Positions 1 through 8,670 of a stretch of 39,747 nt of DNA are shown here, piece by piece. The notes beneath the pieces were generated by a model. That model had not been told where the DNA came from, made no database searches, and saw nothing but the letters and a program-made list of their open reading frames with translations. The translations under genes were made by a program, and so were the position numbers. The stretch spans positions 1 through 39,747 of the forward strand of contig NZ_JADYTY010000020.1 of NCBI RefSeq assembly GCF_021531495.1, read 5' to 3'. Each line of letters starts with the position of its first letter. Position 1 is the first letter of the stretch. The stretch comes from Anaerovibrio lipolyticus (GTDB lineage: Bacteria > Bacillota > Negativicutes > Selenomonadales > Selenomonadaceae).

Positions 1-28
1 CCATCAACCAGCTATCCTAGCTATGCTC

Positions 29-1783
29 TTACTGGAGCAGGGACAGTACGTTGGAGCTGGACTGGTTAGCCTGTGCCAACATGGACTGAGCGGCCTGCAG
101 CAGAACATTATTCTTGGTGTAGTTGGTCATTTCCTTGGCCATATCAGCATCGCGAATGGTGGACTCAGATGCCTGTACATTCTCGGATGCAGTGGTCAGA
201 TTGATGGAGGTGTACTCCAGACGGGACTCAACAGAACCAATGGTAGTCTGCTGATCCAGAGCCTTCTGAATAGCATTATCCAGAACGTTAATAGCAGCAT
301 TTGCCTTGGTCTGAGTGGAGATATTCAGCTTAGTGCCATCTGCACCCTGGAGGCCAAGAGCCTCAGCACGCATATCAGTGAGGCCTACCTTAATGGACTG
401 GTTAGCCTTAGCACCAACCTGCAGGCTGATAGCATTGTCATCAGACTTGTTCTGAGCACGGATAGTTTCCTCAAAGGCATCCAAAGCTGCATTAGCAGAC
501 TTCTTTACATTGCCCTTGGAATCGCTGATGCTGATATTGAAGCCAGAAATCTGACCACCGATACCAGCAGTATTAGCGGTAACGGTGATAGCATCCTTGC
601 CAGAGGCAGTATCAACAGTATCATTGGAAGCAGCCAAGCCTACAGTCTTACCAGTCAGGAGTTTAGACTGCAATGCAGTCCTATCAGCTGCAGTATAATT
701 AGTATTAGCAGTCTTCCAAGCACCAGACTTAGTCATCTTAGCAACCTCGTTCTGAATAGCAGTTAACTCAGTACCAGCGTTAGCGCCAGTATAGGAAGTA
801 TCAGCCTTTAATGCCTCGGTAAACTCTGTTACGCTACCATAATCATCTGCCTTTACCGTAATCTGCTTGGCGCTATTAGCACCAGCAGCATTATATGCAT
901 CTATTAATGTCTGGATACTTGCCTTAGTAACACTCTTCTGAGCTGCTTCGTCTTCACTTGCCTTGAAGGCTTCCGCCTCTGCAGTCTTATGCTCCATTGC
1001 AGTTTTAACACTACCCTTGACAGTATCTGCAGCAGTACCCTTGATACCCTGAGCTGCTAGTACACTATCATTTGCCTGATTTGCAAAAATATCGTTGGTC
1101 TTATCAATATCTTCAGCAGCATTGAAGATATCCTGCAGGGTATGAATCTTGTCAGTATTACCATCCTTATAGCCTACCTGGAAAGTAGTGGTATGAGTCT
1201 TACCAGCCTGTACATAAGATACAGTCACTTTATCAGTAGAATGGATTTCGAGGCTATCACCACTGCGGGAAGCCAAATCAGTCAGTGCAGTATCACCAGT
1301 AGTACCTTCTTTCAGGCTCTGGTTAGATAATGCAGTGTAGGTAGCATTACCAATAGTATTCTTGGAACCGTCAACCAAATACTTGCCGTTGAAGGTTACA
1401 TTTGCGTTATCGTTAATCTGGTCGATGGACTGATCCAGTTCCTTCTGGATGGTCTGACGGTCAGAATCGGTGTTGGAATCGTTGGCTGCGTTTACAGCCT
1501 TTTCCTTCAAGGTCTTGAGAATCTCAACGGTGGAGCTTACAGCACCCTCAGCAACCTTCATCATGGAGCTGCCATTCTGGGTGTTCTGATTTGCCTGATC
1601 CAGGGAACGGATCTGCACACGCATACGCTCAGAAATTGCGTAGCCGGAAGCATCATCAGCAGCGCTGTTAATCTTCATGCCGGAAGAAACCTTCTGCAGG
1701 CTCTTGGACAGGGCGCTGGAGTTCTTGTTCAAAGTGTTGAGAGTGTTAATTGCGGTCATGTTGTTCTTTACGACCATAGCCAT
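29..1783 (-). CDS. fliC: Flagellin (584 aa)
   Basis: Structural subunit of the flagellar filament, exported by the flagellar type III apparatus. The N-terminal D0/D1 region (about residues 1-140) has the hallmark segment QKVSSGMKINSAADDASG, and the C-terminal D1/D0 region (about 500-584) ends in a leucine- and glutamine-rich helix with the segment ESTIRDADMAKEM. Both ends match flagellins of Selenomonas-type Negativicutes. The middle (about 150-480) is an Ala/Thr/Ser/Lys-rich variable D2/D3 domain, which makes this flagellin larger than the roughly 270-400 aa minimal forms. ATG start at 1783 has an AAGGAGG Shine-Dalgarno just upstream. The gene stands alone with a sigma-A-like promoter (1941-1968) rather than an obvious sigma-28 promoter, and a long structured leader. 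The surface-exposed middle domain could be a glycosylation substrate, but nothing in the sequence proves it. Confidence 0.97.
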   Translation of the reverse strand: MAMVVKNNMTAINTLNTLNKNSSALSKSLQKVSSGMKINSAADDASGYAISERMRVQIRSLDQANQNTQNGSSMMKVAEGAVSSTVEILKTLKEKAVNAANDSNTDSDRQTIQKELDQSIDQINDNANVTFNGKYLVDGSKNTIGNATYTALSNQSLKEGTTGDTALTDLASRSGDSLEIHSTDKVTVSYVQAGKTHTTTFQVGYKDGNTDKIHTLQDIFNAAEDIDKTNDIFANQANDSVLAAQGIKGTAADTVKGSVKTAMEHKTAEAEAFKASEDEAAQKSVTKASIQTLIDAYNAAGANSAKQITVKADDYGSVTEFTEALKADTSYTGANAGTELTAIQNEVAKMTKSGAWKTANTNYTAADRTALQSKLLTGKTVGLAASNDTVDTASGKDAITVTANTAGIGGQISGFNISISDSKGNVKKSANAALDAFEETIRAQNKSDDNAISLQVGAKANQSIKVGLTDMRAEALGLQGADGTKLNISTQTKANAAINVLDNAIQKALDQQTTIGSVESRLEYTSINLTTASENVQASESTIRDADMAKEMTNYTKNNVLLQAAQSMLAQANQSSSNVLSLLQ

Positions 1784-1854
1784 AGTAAATTCCTCCTTGA
1801 TTTAAAAAACATCTAAAGAGAGATTGCATCCTTGCTATCTCTCCCATATAGGTA

Positions 1855-1917
1855 GGATTTTTCAGGAAAAATCCTGTCCCAGCCTCCGCGGAAAAATTGT
1901 CTGGTACAGGGATTTTC
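1855..1917 (-). promoter_or_regulatory. Structured flagellin 5' leader with two competing hairpins
   Basis: Hairpin A pairs 1867-1882 with 1901-1916 (core CTGT/ACAG flanked by AAAATC/GATTTT and CCAG/CTGG, with one bulge and one mismatch). Hairpin B is a perfect 8-bp stem, GGATTTTT at 1855-1862 with AAAAATCC at 1867-1874, around a CAGG loop. Segment 1867-1874 is used by both, so they exclude each other. Neither is followed by a U-tract, so they are not terminators. mRNA stability or translational control is inferred. Confidence 0.4.
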
Positions 1918-1940
1918 TCTACTCCATCCTCGGTGACTAT

Positions 1941-1968
1941 ATTTTAATATAGAAGTTGAAAAAATCAA
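1941..1968 (-). promoter_or_regulatory. Sigma-A-like promoter for flagellin
   Basis: Read on the minus strand, a -35 hexamer TTGATT (1963-1968) is followed after 16 nt by a -10 hexamer TAAAAT (1941-1946). Predicted start is near 1934, giving a 5' leader of about 150 nt. I saw no clear sigma-28 (TAAA...GCCGATAA) match in the leader region. Confidence 0.5.
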
Positions 1969-1983
1969 GTATATTCGTAAGTT

Positions 1984-2250
1984 TTTAGGCCAAATTTCAT
2001 TCCTGTGGCTACATGGGGGTTCTAGGGCCTCTCTGGCCCCATATGCCAGCCTCGCTCATGGCACTTAATAGTTTCCTAATTATTGCAACCGATCTGCAAA
2101 TCATCTACCCCCACCAATTCCCCTATCCTCATACTTCCTCACAGCCCGCCTCTAACACCTGCCTACAACAGCCTTATTCTTGGCACAAAAATAAGGGCAT
2201 ATCCGCCTTACAAGCCGAATACGCCCCTTTTTTTCACAAATTCTGTAGAT
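1984..2250. other. Gene-free stretch with hairpins
   Basis: No convincing coding sequence is seen between the flagellin promoter and the small toxin gene. It holds a GC-rich hairpin GGGCC-TCTCT-GGCCC at about 2025-2039. A larger imperfect hairpin at about 2197-2236 is followed by CCTTTTTTT on the plus strand; its minus-strand reading is followed by TTATTTTTG, so it could act as a terminator in either direction, but no plus-strand gene precedes it. Confidence 0.4.
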
Positions 2251-2350
2251 ATTTAGTTTTTCTTATTGTTTATATTTTATTTTTCTCGATACATCCAATT
2301 TTTATAAATACAGCGATAATTCTCGATGATTCGCCAACAGTAGTTATCCT

Positions 2351-2443
2351 ATGATTGGCATTTTTTTGACTCTCTTGGGAGTTACTATCGCCTGTATAGC
2401 TTTTGGCTACCAACTTGGCAAGGATATCAACAAAAGAAAATAA
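2351..2443 (+). CDS. Small hydrophobic type I toxin-like peptide (30 aa, Hol_Tox/TxpA-like)
   Basis: A 30-residue peptide MIGIFLTLLGVTIACIAFGY followed by a charged tail ending KDINKRK. One membrane segment (about residues 2-20) and a basic end are typical of the 'putative holin-like toxin' family of Firmicutes. The 3' flank (2441-2515) carries the conserved signature that accompanies such genes: an ACCGCCC...GAGCGGT hairpin, then GGGCTAACCGTCTATCGGTAGC. On the opposite strand a good promoter (2528-2556) faces it, as expected for the antisense RNA of a type I pair. No strong Shine-Dalgarno is visible before the ATG, and an in-frame TGA lies 24 nt upstream, so no longer form exists. Family assignment is by recognition; toxicity is inferred. 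Confidence 0.55.
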   Translation: MIGIFLTLLGVTIACIAFGYQLGKDINKRK

Positions 2444-2521
2444 CCGCCCCAGTTCCCAATCTTGAGCGGTCATTTTCTACTTAACTTTGAGGGCTAACCG
2501 TCTATCGGTAGCACTTTCTTT
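2430..2521 (-). ncRNA. Predicted antisense RNA (type I antitoxin)
   Basis: A minus-strand transcript from the promoter at 2528-2556 would begin near 2521 and run across the 3' end of the toxin gene. The hairpin ACCGCTC...GGGCGGT read on this strand is followed by TATTTTCTTTT, a good intrinsic terminator near 2430, giving an RNA of about 90 nt. The layout matches the txpA/RatA family, in which the antitoxin RNA pairs with the toxin mRNA 3' region. Confidence 0.5.
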
Positions 2522-2527
2522 ATATTT

Positions 2528-2556
2528 ATTTTACTACAAACCTCAACAATATGCAA
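2528..2556 (-). promoter_or_regulatory. Promoter of the antisense RNA
   Basis: Minus strand: -35 TTGCAT (2551-2556), 17-nt spacer, -10 TAAAAT (2528-2533). It points at the 3' end of the toxin gene. Confidence 0.55.
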
Positions 2557-2559
2557 TAA

Positions 2560-3060
2560 ATTCTGATTTGACGAATACATCAATTATCTATACACTTCTC
2601 GTAGGCATGGCATATACCCTTACAGGCACGCTGGCGCTATATTGATGTGCAAAACTATCCCCTATTAATGGCGATATGGGAGTACCGCTCATTAGTGTAT
2701 TCATTGTATCTTCCTGCTTTGGCACAATTTGGAACGACCTATTTTCTACGAAGATAACAGAATTATTGGGATTGACAGTATCGATAAGTCTTGATGATTC
2801 GGCAACAGCCGGAGGGGCATGACACTTTTGCGTCGGGAGACTCCTGCTTTTGCGCAGCAAAAGTGGCCCCGGTGGCACTCTCTATCACTACGGCCTCTGT
2901 GAATTGGCTCAGCGACAAGCGGCATTAATGCGTAAGGATAAATCTCCAAGTAGGGCCATTAAGTCGGACAGAGCAAAAGTCGTTATGACCGCAGGCTGTA
3001 TCTCGAAAAACTTTGACATACCGAATTATATTTACAACTCTAGGGAGAAATATCTAACTC
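2560..3060. other. Gene-poor stretch with degraded-looking reading frames
   Basis: No open frame here matches a family I recognise. On the minus strand a 36-codon ORF beginning MSKFFEIQPAVITTFALSDL ends at a stop near 2910. It is followed in another frame by a coding-like stretch with several Cys and Ser, which suggests a decayed gene. A local hairpin with ACTTTTGC/GCAAAAGT arms sits near 2822-2866. I cannot name an ancestor. Confidence 0.25.
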
Positions 3061-3066
3061 TGCAAA

Positions 3067-3525
3067 TCAATGCTTTTTCAAAATCATAGCAATTTCATCA
3101 CAATCTGGAAATTTGGGACAATCAATACAATCCTTCCAGATTTTATAAGGCAGTCTATCCTTATCCACCACCTCAAAGCCCAAAGAAGCAAAGAATTTTG
3201 GCTTATAGGTCAAGGTAAAATAGGTTTTTACCCCCAGAGCCTTCCCTTCCTCCATCAGCATCTTAACAATGCCGGTGCCAATGCCCTGACGGACAGCCTC
3301 AGGCGCCACTGCCATAGCACAGATTTCTGCCAGGGAATCCCAGGTTATATGCAGACCACCTACACCTACAACCTCGCCATCCTCATCTTCAGCCACCACA
3401 AAATCCCGCAGATTCTCATAAAGGGTGTTGCGGGAGCGAGCCAGCATTTCACCATTCTTGGCATAAACGGCAATAAGATTATATATTGTTTCTGTATCAC
3501 TAAAACGTGCTTTACGGTAAAGCAT
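3067..3525 (-). CDS. GNAT N-acetyltransferase, short N-acetylglutamate-synthase-like (152 aa)
   Basis: A single GNAT fold. The acetyl-CoA loop is VRQGIGTG (78-85), preceded by the beta-strand AEICAMAVAP, with the late strand FASLGFEVVD (112-121). The C-terminal segment KIWKDCIDCPKFPDC, with Cys at 133, 136 and 142, followed by DEIAMIL, is characteristic of the short ArgA-like acetyltransferases that can make N-acetylglutamate for arginine synthesis. The ATG at 3525 is chosen because GAGGTG lies 9 nt upstream; an in-frame extension to 3576 has no such site and is not conserved-looking. It lies 73 nt after endonuclease III on the same strand. No arginine gene is nearby, so the substrate is inferred from the family only. 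Confidence 0.8.
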   Translation of the reverse strand: MLYRKARFSDTETIYNLIAVYAKNGEMLARSRNTLYENLRDFVVAEDEDGEVVGVGGLHITWDSLAEICAMAVAPEAVRQGIGTGIVKMLMEEGKALGVKTYFTLTYKPKFFASLGFEVVDKDRLPYKIWKDCIDCPKFPDCDEIAMILKKH

Positions 3526-3598
3526 GATACTATTCACCTCAACAAGAAAAATTTCCCTACAATATCCCCAAGCCATTACAGCCCAGCTGGTCTATTAC

Positions 3599-4231
3599 CT
3601 ACAAGCCGGCACTAGGGCAGACCTCCACCAAAGGGCATTGGTCACACAAGGGCTTTCGCGCCTTGCAAACCCTGCGGCCATGCCAGATAAGCCAGTGATG
3701 AGCCTGACTCCACAGCTCCCGGGGAATCACCTTCATCAGGCCCTTTTCCACCTCCAAAGGAGTTTCCCCCACAGCCAGCTTCAGTCTATTAGCAACTCGG
3801 AACACATGGGTATCCACCGCAATAGCAGGTCGATTAAAGGCAATACTGCTTACCACATTGGCGGTTTTACGGCCAACCCCCGGCAGTTTCAGCAAAGCCT
3901 CAAAATCCTCTGGCACCTGCCCCTGGTACTCACTAACCAGAATCCTACAGGTAGCCATAATATTCTTGGCCTTATTGCGAAAAAGACCACAATCCTTGAT
4001 TTCTACCTCCAAAGCCTCCAGCCCCATATCAATAATAGCCTGAGGCGTAGGTGCCTTGGCAAACAATCTCTCTGTGGTAATATTCACCCTTACATCTGTA
4101 CATTGAGCAGAAAGAATTACTGCAACCAGCAACTCAAATGGATTACCAAATCTCAGGGCTGGCTTGGTATCCTTATACACCTGCCCCAGAATAGCTATTT
4201 GCTCTGCTTTGATTTTATTTGTTACACGCAT
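3599..4231 (-). CDS. nth: Endonuclease III (210 aa)
   Basis: Base-excision repair DNA glycosylase/AP lyase that removes oxidised pyrimidines. The helix-hairpin-helix LPGVGRKTANVV contains the Schiff-base lysine (K122), and VDTHV supplies the catalytic aspartate (D140). A four-cysteine [4Fe-4S] loop, C-x6-C-x2-C-x5-C, lies at 189-205. Length is normal for the family. The ATG at 4231 gives the standard N-terminus; a TTG at 4246 would add five residues, and neither has a strong Shine-Dalgarno. A minus-strand terminator (4249-4275) separates it from the UPF0210 operon upstream, so it probably has its own promoter or depends on read-through. Confidence 0.96.
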   Translation of the reverse strand: MRVTNKIKAEQIAILGQVYKDTKPALRFGNPFELLVAVILSAQCTDVRVNITTERLFAKAPTPQAIIDMGLEALEVEIKDCGLFRNKAKNIMATCRILVSEYQGQVPEDFEALLKLPGVGRKTANVVSSIAFNRPAIAVDTHVFRVANRLKLAVGETPLEVEKGLMKVIPRELWSQAHHWLIWHGRRVCKARKPLCDQCPLVEVCPSAGL

Positions 4232-4244
4232 AAGCCATATACCC

Positions 4245-4275
4245 AAAACCGGGGAAGCAATTTCTACTTCCCCGG
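4245..4275 (-). terminator. Terminator after the ACT/UPF0210 operon
   Basis: A perfect 9-bp stem CCGGGGAAG/CTTCCCCGG with a 9-nt loop at 4249-4275. On the minus strand it is followed by TTTT. Confidence 0.75.
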
Positions 4276-4350
4276 CCCATATACTAGATAATTTTTCAGT
4301 CTGAGGGCATCTCCTGCCTACTCAGACCAAGACCACAAAACCTACTTTCA

Positions 4351-5712
4351 TCAGTTGGTCAAGCTACGGATTGGAGCAGGGATTCTACCGCCTCTGGCAA
4401 TAAATGCCTCGGAGCTCCAATTGTTGCGAACCTTGACAATTGGGCAGCGACCAAGCAAGCCACCAAACTCAACACTATCTCCCACCTTTTTGCCAGGTAC
4501 AGGGATAACGCGGACAGCAGTGGTCTTGTTGTTAATCATACCAATAGCAGCCTCATCAGCAATAATACCGGAAATAGTAGCTGCAGTAGTATCTCCCTCC
4601 ACAGCAATCATATCCAGGCCTACGGAGCATACGCAGGTCATAGCTTCCAGCTTTTCAATGGAAAGAGAACCGCACTCAATAGCTTCAATCATACCCTGAT
4701 CCTCGCTGACAGGAATAAAGGCACCACTCAAACCACCTACGTGGGAGGAAGCCATCAAACCGCCCTTCTTAACAGCATCATTCAAGAGAGCCAAAGCAGC
4801 AGTAGTACCTGGTGCACCACAGCGCTCCAAGCCCATTTCCTCCAGAACATTGGCAACAGAGTCACCAACAGCAGGAGTAGGAGCCAAAGACAAATCAATA
4901 ATGCCAAAAGGTACGCCCAGACGACGGGAAGCCTCTCTAGCCACCAGCTGACCTACACGGGTAATCTTGAAAGCAGTTTTCTTAATGGTTTCAGCCACCT
5001 CTGTAAAGTCAGCACCCTTCAAATCCTCCAGAGCGTGCTTTACCACACCAGGACCGCTAACGCCTACGCTAACCACCTTTTCTGCCTCGCTAACACCGTG
5101 GAAAGCACCAGCCATAAAAGGATTATCCCCAGGAGCATTAGCAAATACTACCAGCTTGGCACAGCCCAGAGCATCCTGATCACGAGTCAGCTCTGCAGTT
5201 CTCTTAATGATTTCACCCATCTGACGCACGCAGTCCATGTTAATACCAGCCTTAGTAGAACCCAGATTAACAGAGGAGCAAACCACATCAGTAGTAGCCA
5301 AAGCCTGTGGAATGGAATTAATCAGAATCTTATCCCCATTGGTAAAGCCCTTCTCCACCAATGCAGAAAAACCACCAATAAAGTTTACGCCAACCTCCTT
5401 GGCAGCCTTGTCCAGAGTCTCTGCCACTGGTACATAGGAATCAGTCTTGCAGGCCTCAGCAGCGATAGCAATTGGCGTAACAGAAATACGCTTGTGAATG
5501 ATGGGGATACCGTATTGAGCCTCAATATCCTCACCAGTTTTTACCAAAAACTCTGCAGATTTGGTAATCTTGTCATAGACATTGCGACAAAAATTTTCAA
5601 TATTAGGGTGAGCACAATCACGGAGAGAAATACCCATAGTAATAGTACGGACATCCAGCTTGTTCTCTGTAATCATGCGATTGGTTTCTAAAATATTATC
5701 TATTGTAATCAC
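4351..5712 (-). CDS. UPF0210 (DUF711/PFL-like) family protein (453 aa)
   Basis: A conserved protein of unknown biochemical role with a pyruvate-formate-lyase-like alpha/beta barrel (DUF711). The body is continuous, with conserved stretches such as [17 protein letters not shown] near the N-terminus and Gly/Cys-rich segments later. I chose the GTG start at 5712 (VITIDNIL...), because GGAGG lies 7 nt upstream and family members begin near here; an upstream ATG at 5778 would add 22 unrelated residues. It directly follows the ACT-domain gene, a pairing conserved across Firmicutes and archaea, which suggests that the ACT protein senses a ligand for it. The substrate is unknown. Confidence 0.9.
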   Translation of the reverse strand: MITIDNILETNRMITENKLDVRTITMGISLRDCAHPNIENFCRNVYDKITKSAEFLVKTGEDIEAQYGIPIIHKRISVTPIAIAAEACKTDSYVPVAETLDKAAKEVGVNFIGGFSALVEKGFTNGDKILINSIPQALATTDVVCSSVNLGSTKAGINMDCVRQMGEIIKRTAELTRDQDALGCAKLVVFANAPGDNPFMAGAFHGVSEAEKVVSVGVSGPGVVKHALEDLKGADFTEVAETIKKTAFKITRVGQLVAREASRRLGVPFGIIDLSLAPTPAVGDSVANVLEEMGLERCGAPGTTAALALLNDAVKKGGLMASSHVGGLSGAFIPVSEDQGMIEAIECGSLSIEKLEAMTCVCSVGLDMIAVEGDTTAATISGIIADEAAIGMINNKTTAVRVIPVPGKKVGDSVEFGGLLGRCPIVKVRNNWSSEAFIARGGRIPAPIRSLTN

Positions 5713-5805
5713 AAAAAGTCCTCCATCATGAATCCATATATTGCAACAGACAATTCCTGTCCAGAACAGCCCCTGCAATATACCATCTGCGGCTATTTTC
5801 GGAAA

Positions 5806-6075
5806 TTAGATATTATGCATAATATTGAAAATTTCCTGATTCTGTACCTTGATTTCCAGCTCCTGCTCCTGGCCCTTGGCTCTCAGCAGCTTCTGCAGCT
5901 CTGGCAGATTAACATCCTTGCCTACAGTCTCTGCCATCATAATCATATTGAAAAAACCATCCATGATATTCTGATTTACACTAAGAATATTGATATCATT
6001 CTCTGCCAAAATATTGCTAACCATAGCAATAATACCAACTCTATCCTTGCCAACAGTTGTAACAACCAATTTCAT
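5806..6075 (-). CDS. ACT domain protein, UPF0237 family (89 aa)
   Basis: A single ACT domain (MKLVVTTVGKDRVGIIAMVS...), the small-molecule sensing fold that usually binds amino acids. Length matches UPF0237. ATG at 6075 with GGGAGAG upstream. It is the first gene of a two-gene unit with the UPF0210 gene 93 nt downstream. The ligand is unknown. Confidence 0.92.
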   Translation of the reverse strand: MKLVVTTVGKDRVGIIAMVSNILAENDINILSVNQNIMDGFFNMIMMAETVGKDVNLPELQKLLRAKGQEQELEIKVQNQEIFNIMHNI

Positions 6076-6123
6076 GCTAATATCTCTCCCATCATAAATG
6101 CAAATAAAGTCCGATGTTTTCAC

Positions 6124-6132
6124 ATTATATCA
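6124..6132 (-). promoter_or_regulatory. Extended -10 promoter of the ACT/UPF0210 operon
   Basis: Minus-strand TGATATAAT (6124-6132), an extended -10 motif; no good -35 is seen 17 nt upstream. Predicted start near 6117, about 40 nt before the ATG. Confidence 0.45.
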
Positions 6133-6180
6133 TAAATAACCCACAATTTACACATTTTTTTACAAAAGTACATTACAGGT

Positions 6181-8640
6181 TTACAACTTTTTGTCATTCA
6201 TATGCTTACTGAGGCACTGCTTAATGGTTTCTAACAGCTTTTTTTCATCCAAAGGCTTAGACAGATGCATATCCATCCCCGCCAACTTACTGCTGACAAT
6301 ATCATCAGCAAAGGAATTGGCTGACAGAGCAATAATGGACACCCTTTCCGCATCCCAGCGCTTCATGGCCCTTATTTTTTCCGTTGCCTCCCAGCCATTA
6401 AGCCCCGGCATCATAATATCCATAAGGATAGCATCATAATACCCTATCTTTGAGGCCCAGAACTTATCCACAGCCTCTTGACCGTTCTCAGCCTCCTCCA
6501 CCTTGATACCATTATCCTCCAGCAGGAATTTGGCCACATCCCTGTTCAGTTCATTATCATCCACAGACAAAATCCGTTTCCCTGCCAGAGATATCTCTTG
6601 ATAATCCCCATAATAATCCAACTGGACCTGATTGCCTATTTTGAAAGGTATCCTGATAACCGCCTCAGTACCCTCACCCTTGTTACTGATAAGCTCAATA
6701 GTACCTCGCAGCTTATCCGCCAGCTTTTTAGCAATGGACAGGCCAAGCCCGCTGCCTGCATATTTGGTATGGTCTGATTTTGCCTCCTGAGTAAACATCT
6801 CAAAGGCCTGAGACAAAAAATCCTCACTCATGCCTATGCCGTAATCCCGGCAATAAAAGGCATAAACCACATTATTCCAATGACCGCTTTCCTCCTTAAA
6901 CCAGACATGGACACTACGGCCAGAGGGAGTAAATTTAATGGCATTATCAATTATATTAGCCAAAATCCGCCCGGCATATACAGGATTTCCCTCCAGGAAT
7001 CTATGGCGAATAACATTCTTCCCCCATTCAACGACGAAATTAACCCCATTTTCCCTAGCCTTGGCCTCCGCATCCTTATTGATTCCATCCAAAAACTCCG
7101 CTATATCAAAGGTTATATTCTGAGGCATATACTCCTGATTTTCCAGCTTGTTCATATCCAGCACATCATTCAGCAAAGACAAAAGATACTTCAAGGCTTC
7201 CCTGCTCCGCTGACGGCATTTATCCTGTATCTCCAGATTATCTGGATAACGGCTTGCCAAATCCACCATGCCAATAACCCCGTTTAGCGGGGTGCGTATA
7301 TCATGGCTCATATTGGACAGGAATCTATTTTTTGCCTCCGATTCTCTTTTAGCCACTGCCTCCTTGTAGCGAAGATTTTCCTCCAACCGCTTGGTTTCAC
7401 TAATATTTCTCAGACAGCACAGCACATTAGTAACCTGCCCCTTGGCATTACGTTTCTTTACAATAAACCGTAACTTCTGCCAATTACCGCTTTTCAGCTG
7501 ATACTCTGTTATCAATGTATCCTCATGAGCCAGCTTATCCCCCAGCTTCCTCAGATTGCAAAATTCCTCTGTCAATTCCTGATATGGCTCTGATACCATT
7601 CTGCGGCACAACAGATGCAGTCTTTCAGAAGCACAGCCCTCCCGGCCTGTCAGCTTGTGAATCCCATCTGTAGTAGATATTTCCTCGAAGTAATCAGCCT
7701 GCAAATCTATGCGAAAAATTGCATCATAACTTTTGCCAATAGTGGAGATAATCTCGTTATTCAGTTCCAGCTCCGCCAAGGCTCTCTGCAGCTTTTCCTG
7801 AGTGGAAACCTCTGGCTCCAAAATATCATCCACATGACGGAAACTCATAAATACCTTGAACTCCTCATCATCCACATGAACCTTCATTACCTGGGTATCA
7901 AAGAATTTCTTACCAGATTGATTAGGCAAAGACCGATAATGATAGGTAATAACCTCTCTCCCCAGCAATTTTTCCTTAAGACTCTTACAGTTGAACCATG
8001 CCAAAAACTCCTGTCTGTCCTCAGGAGCAATATATTTCTCTCCATATTGCCTTGCATACAAATCAAAGTTTTCCAGCTCAACCTCCTCTTCCATCTGCAA
8101 GTTCTCTGCATTGGTATTTTTCCCCAGCTTCAAGGCAGTAAAGCTGCCCGTATTTAAATCAATATAATAAACCGCTGTAAAATCATAACACAGCTTGTCC
8201 ATAATCAGCTTATCCCGTTGGAACCGCTTCATCTGCGCACCACCGGTATCGTCATTAATAAAAATCCAGAGAGAGAGATTCTGCTCCTCCTTCTTGTCAG
8301 AGTATGGCTTTATCTGCAGCTTAATAGGAACATCATCCAGCCTGCGATAGTAAACCTCCACATCCATGCCAGCCTTAAGCTGAATGTATACCCTATCATA
8401 GTCCAGCACCTGCTCCACCATATTATGGTAGCGTAAGGCAACCATAGAAGCGATATAATCCTCCATAGCCTTAGAGAAACATCTTCCATTTTCTTCCGCA
8501 TTCAAACGAAAATATTCCGGAGCCAATATTTCCCGAAATTCATCTGTCTCCCTATCAACCACATATACCCCTAAATATTCAGGAGCTATCTGCCTGATAA
8601 ACTGTTCAGCATCCTGCTTTTCCCTGACCAGCTTGCTCAT
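6181..8640 (-). CDS. Hybrid sensor histidine kinase/response regulator (819 aa)
   Basis: A cytoplasmic hybrid kinase with no predicted membrane segment. The N-terminal ~420 residues form sensory regions, of which the part near 300-425 is PAS-like. The HisKA dimerisation helix NMSHDIRTPLNG has the phospho-accepting H446. A HATPase_c domain follows, with the N box DNAIKFTPSG, the G1 box DYGIGMS and the G2 box GSGLGLSIAKKL. A C-terminal receiver domain (about 690-812) has acidic residues VDDNE and phospho-acceptor D741 in LMDIMMPG. ATG at 8640 with AAGGAGG 8 nt upstream. It lies 30 nt after the second kinase gene, so the two are cotranscribed. No HPt or output domain is present, so a separate phosphotransfer protein is expected. 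Ligand and target are unknown. Confidence 0.93.
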   Translation of the reverse strand: MSKLVREKQDAEQFIRQIAPEYLGVYVVDRETDEFREILAPEYFRLNAEENGRCFSKAMEDYIASMVALRYHNMVEQVLDYDRVYIQLKAGMDVEVYYRRLDDVPIKLQIKPYSDKKEEQNLSLWIFINDDTGGAQMKRFQRDKLIMDKLCYDFTAVYYIDLNTGSFTALKLGKNTNAENLQMEEEVELENFDLYARQYGEKYIAPEDRQEFLAWFNCKSLKEKLLGREVITYHYRSLPNQSGKKFFDTQVMKVHVDDEEFKVFMSFRHVDDILEPEVSTQEKLQRALAELELNNEIISTIGKSYDAIFRIDLQADYFEEISTTDGIHKLTGREGCASERLHLLCRRMVSEPYQELTEEFCNLRKLGDKLAHEDTLITEYQLKSGNWQKLRFIVKKRNAKGQVTNVLCCLRNISETKRLEENLRYKEAVAKRESEAKNRFLSNMSHDIRTPLNGVIGMVDLASRYPDNLEIQDKCRQRSREALKYLLSLLNDVLDMNKLENQEYMPQNITFDIAEFLDGINKDAEAKARENGVNFVVEWGKNVIRHRFLEGNPVYAGRILANIIDNAIKFTPSGRSVHVWFKEESGHWNNVVYAFYCRDYGIGMSEDFLSQAFEMFTQEAKSDHTKYAGSGLGLSIAKKLADKLRGTIELISNKGEGTEAVIRIPFKIGNQVQLDYYGDYQEISLAGKRILSVDDNELNRDVAKFLLEDNGIKVEEAENGQEAVDKFWASKIGYYDAILMDIMMPGLNGWEATEKIRAMKRWDAERVSIIALSANSFADDIVSSKLAGMDMHLSKPLDEKKLLETIKQCLSKHMNDKKL

Positions 8641-8670
8641 AGCTCCATCCTCCTTATCCTAATACCATCT

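Noticed and set aside
23-766. A 247-aa plus-strand open frame across the flagellin gene
   Set aside because: It is the complement of the flagellin coding sequence and has no recognisable domain; the minus-strand gene explains the region.
2193-2240. Plus-strand terminator-like hairpin as the end of a gene
   Set aside because: No plus-strand gene precedes it; it may be an RNA end or an upstream insulator, so no gene was assigned.
2588-2949. Two overlapping minus frames of 67 and 96 codons
   Set aside because: No good start sites, no recognised domains, and frames overlap each other; listed only as a degraded-looking stretch.
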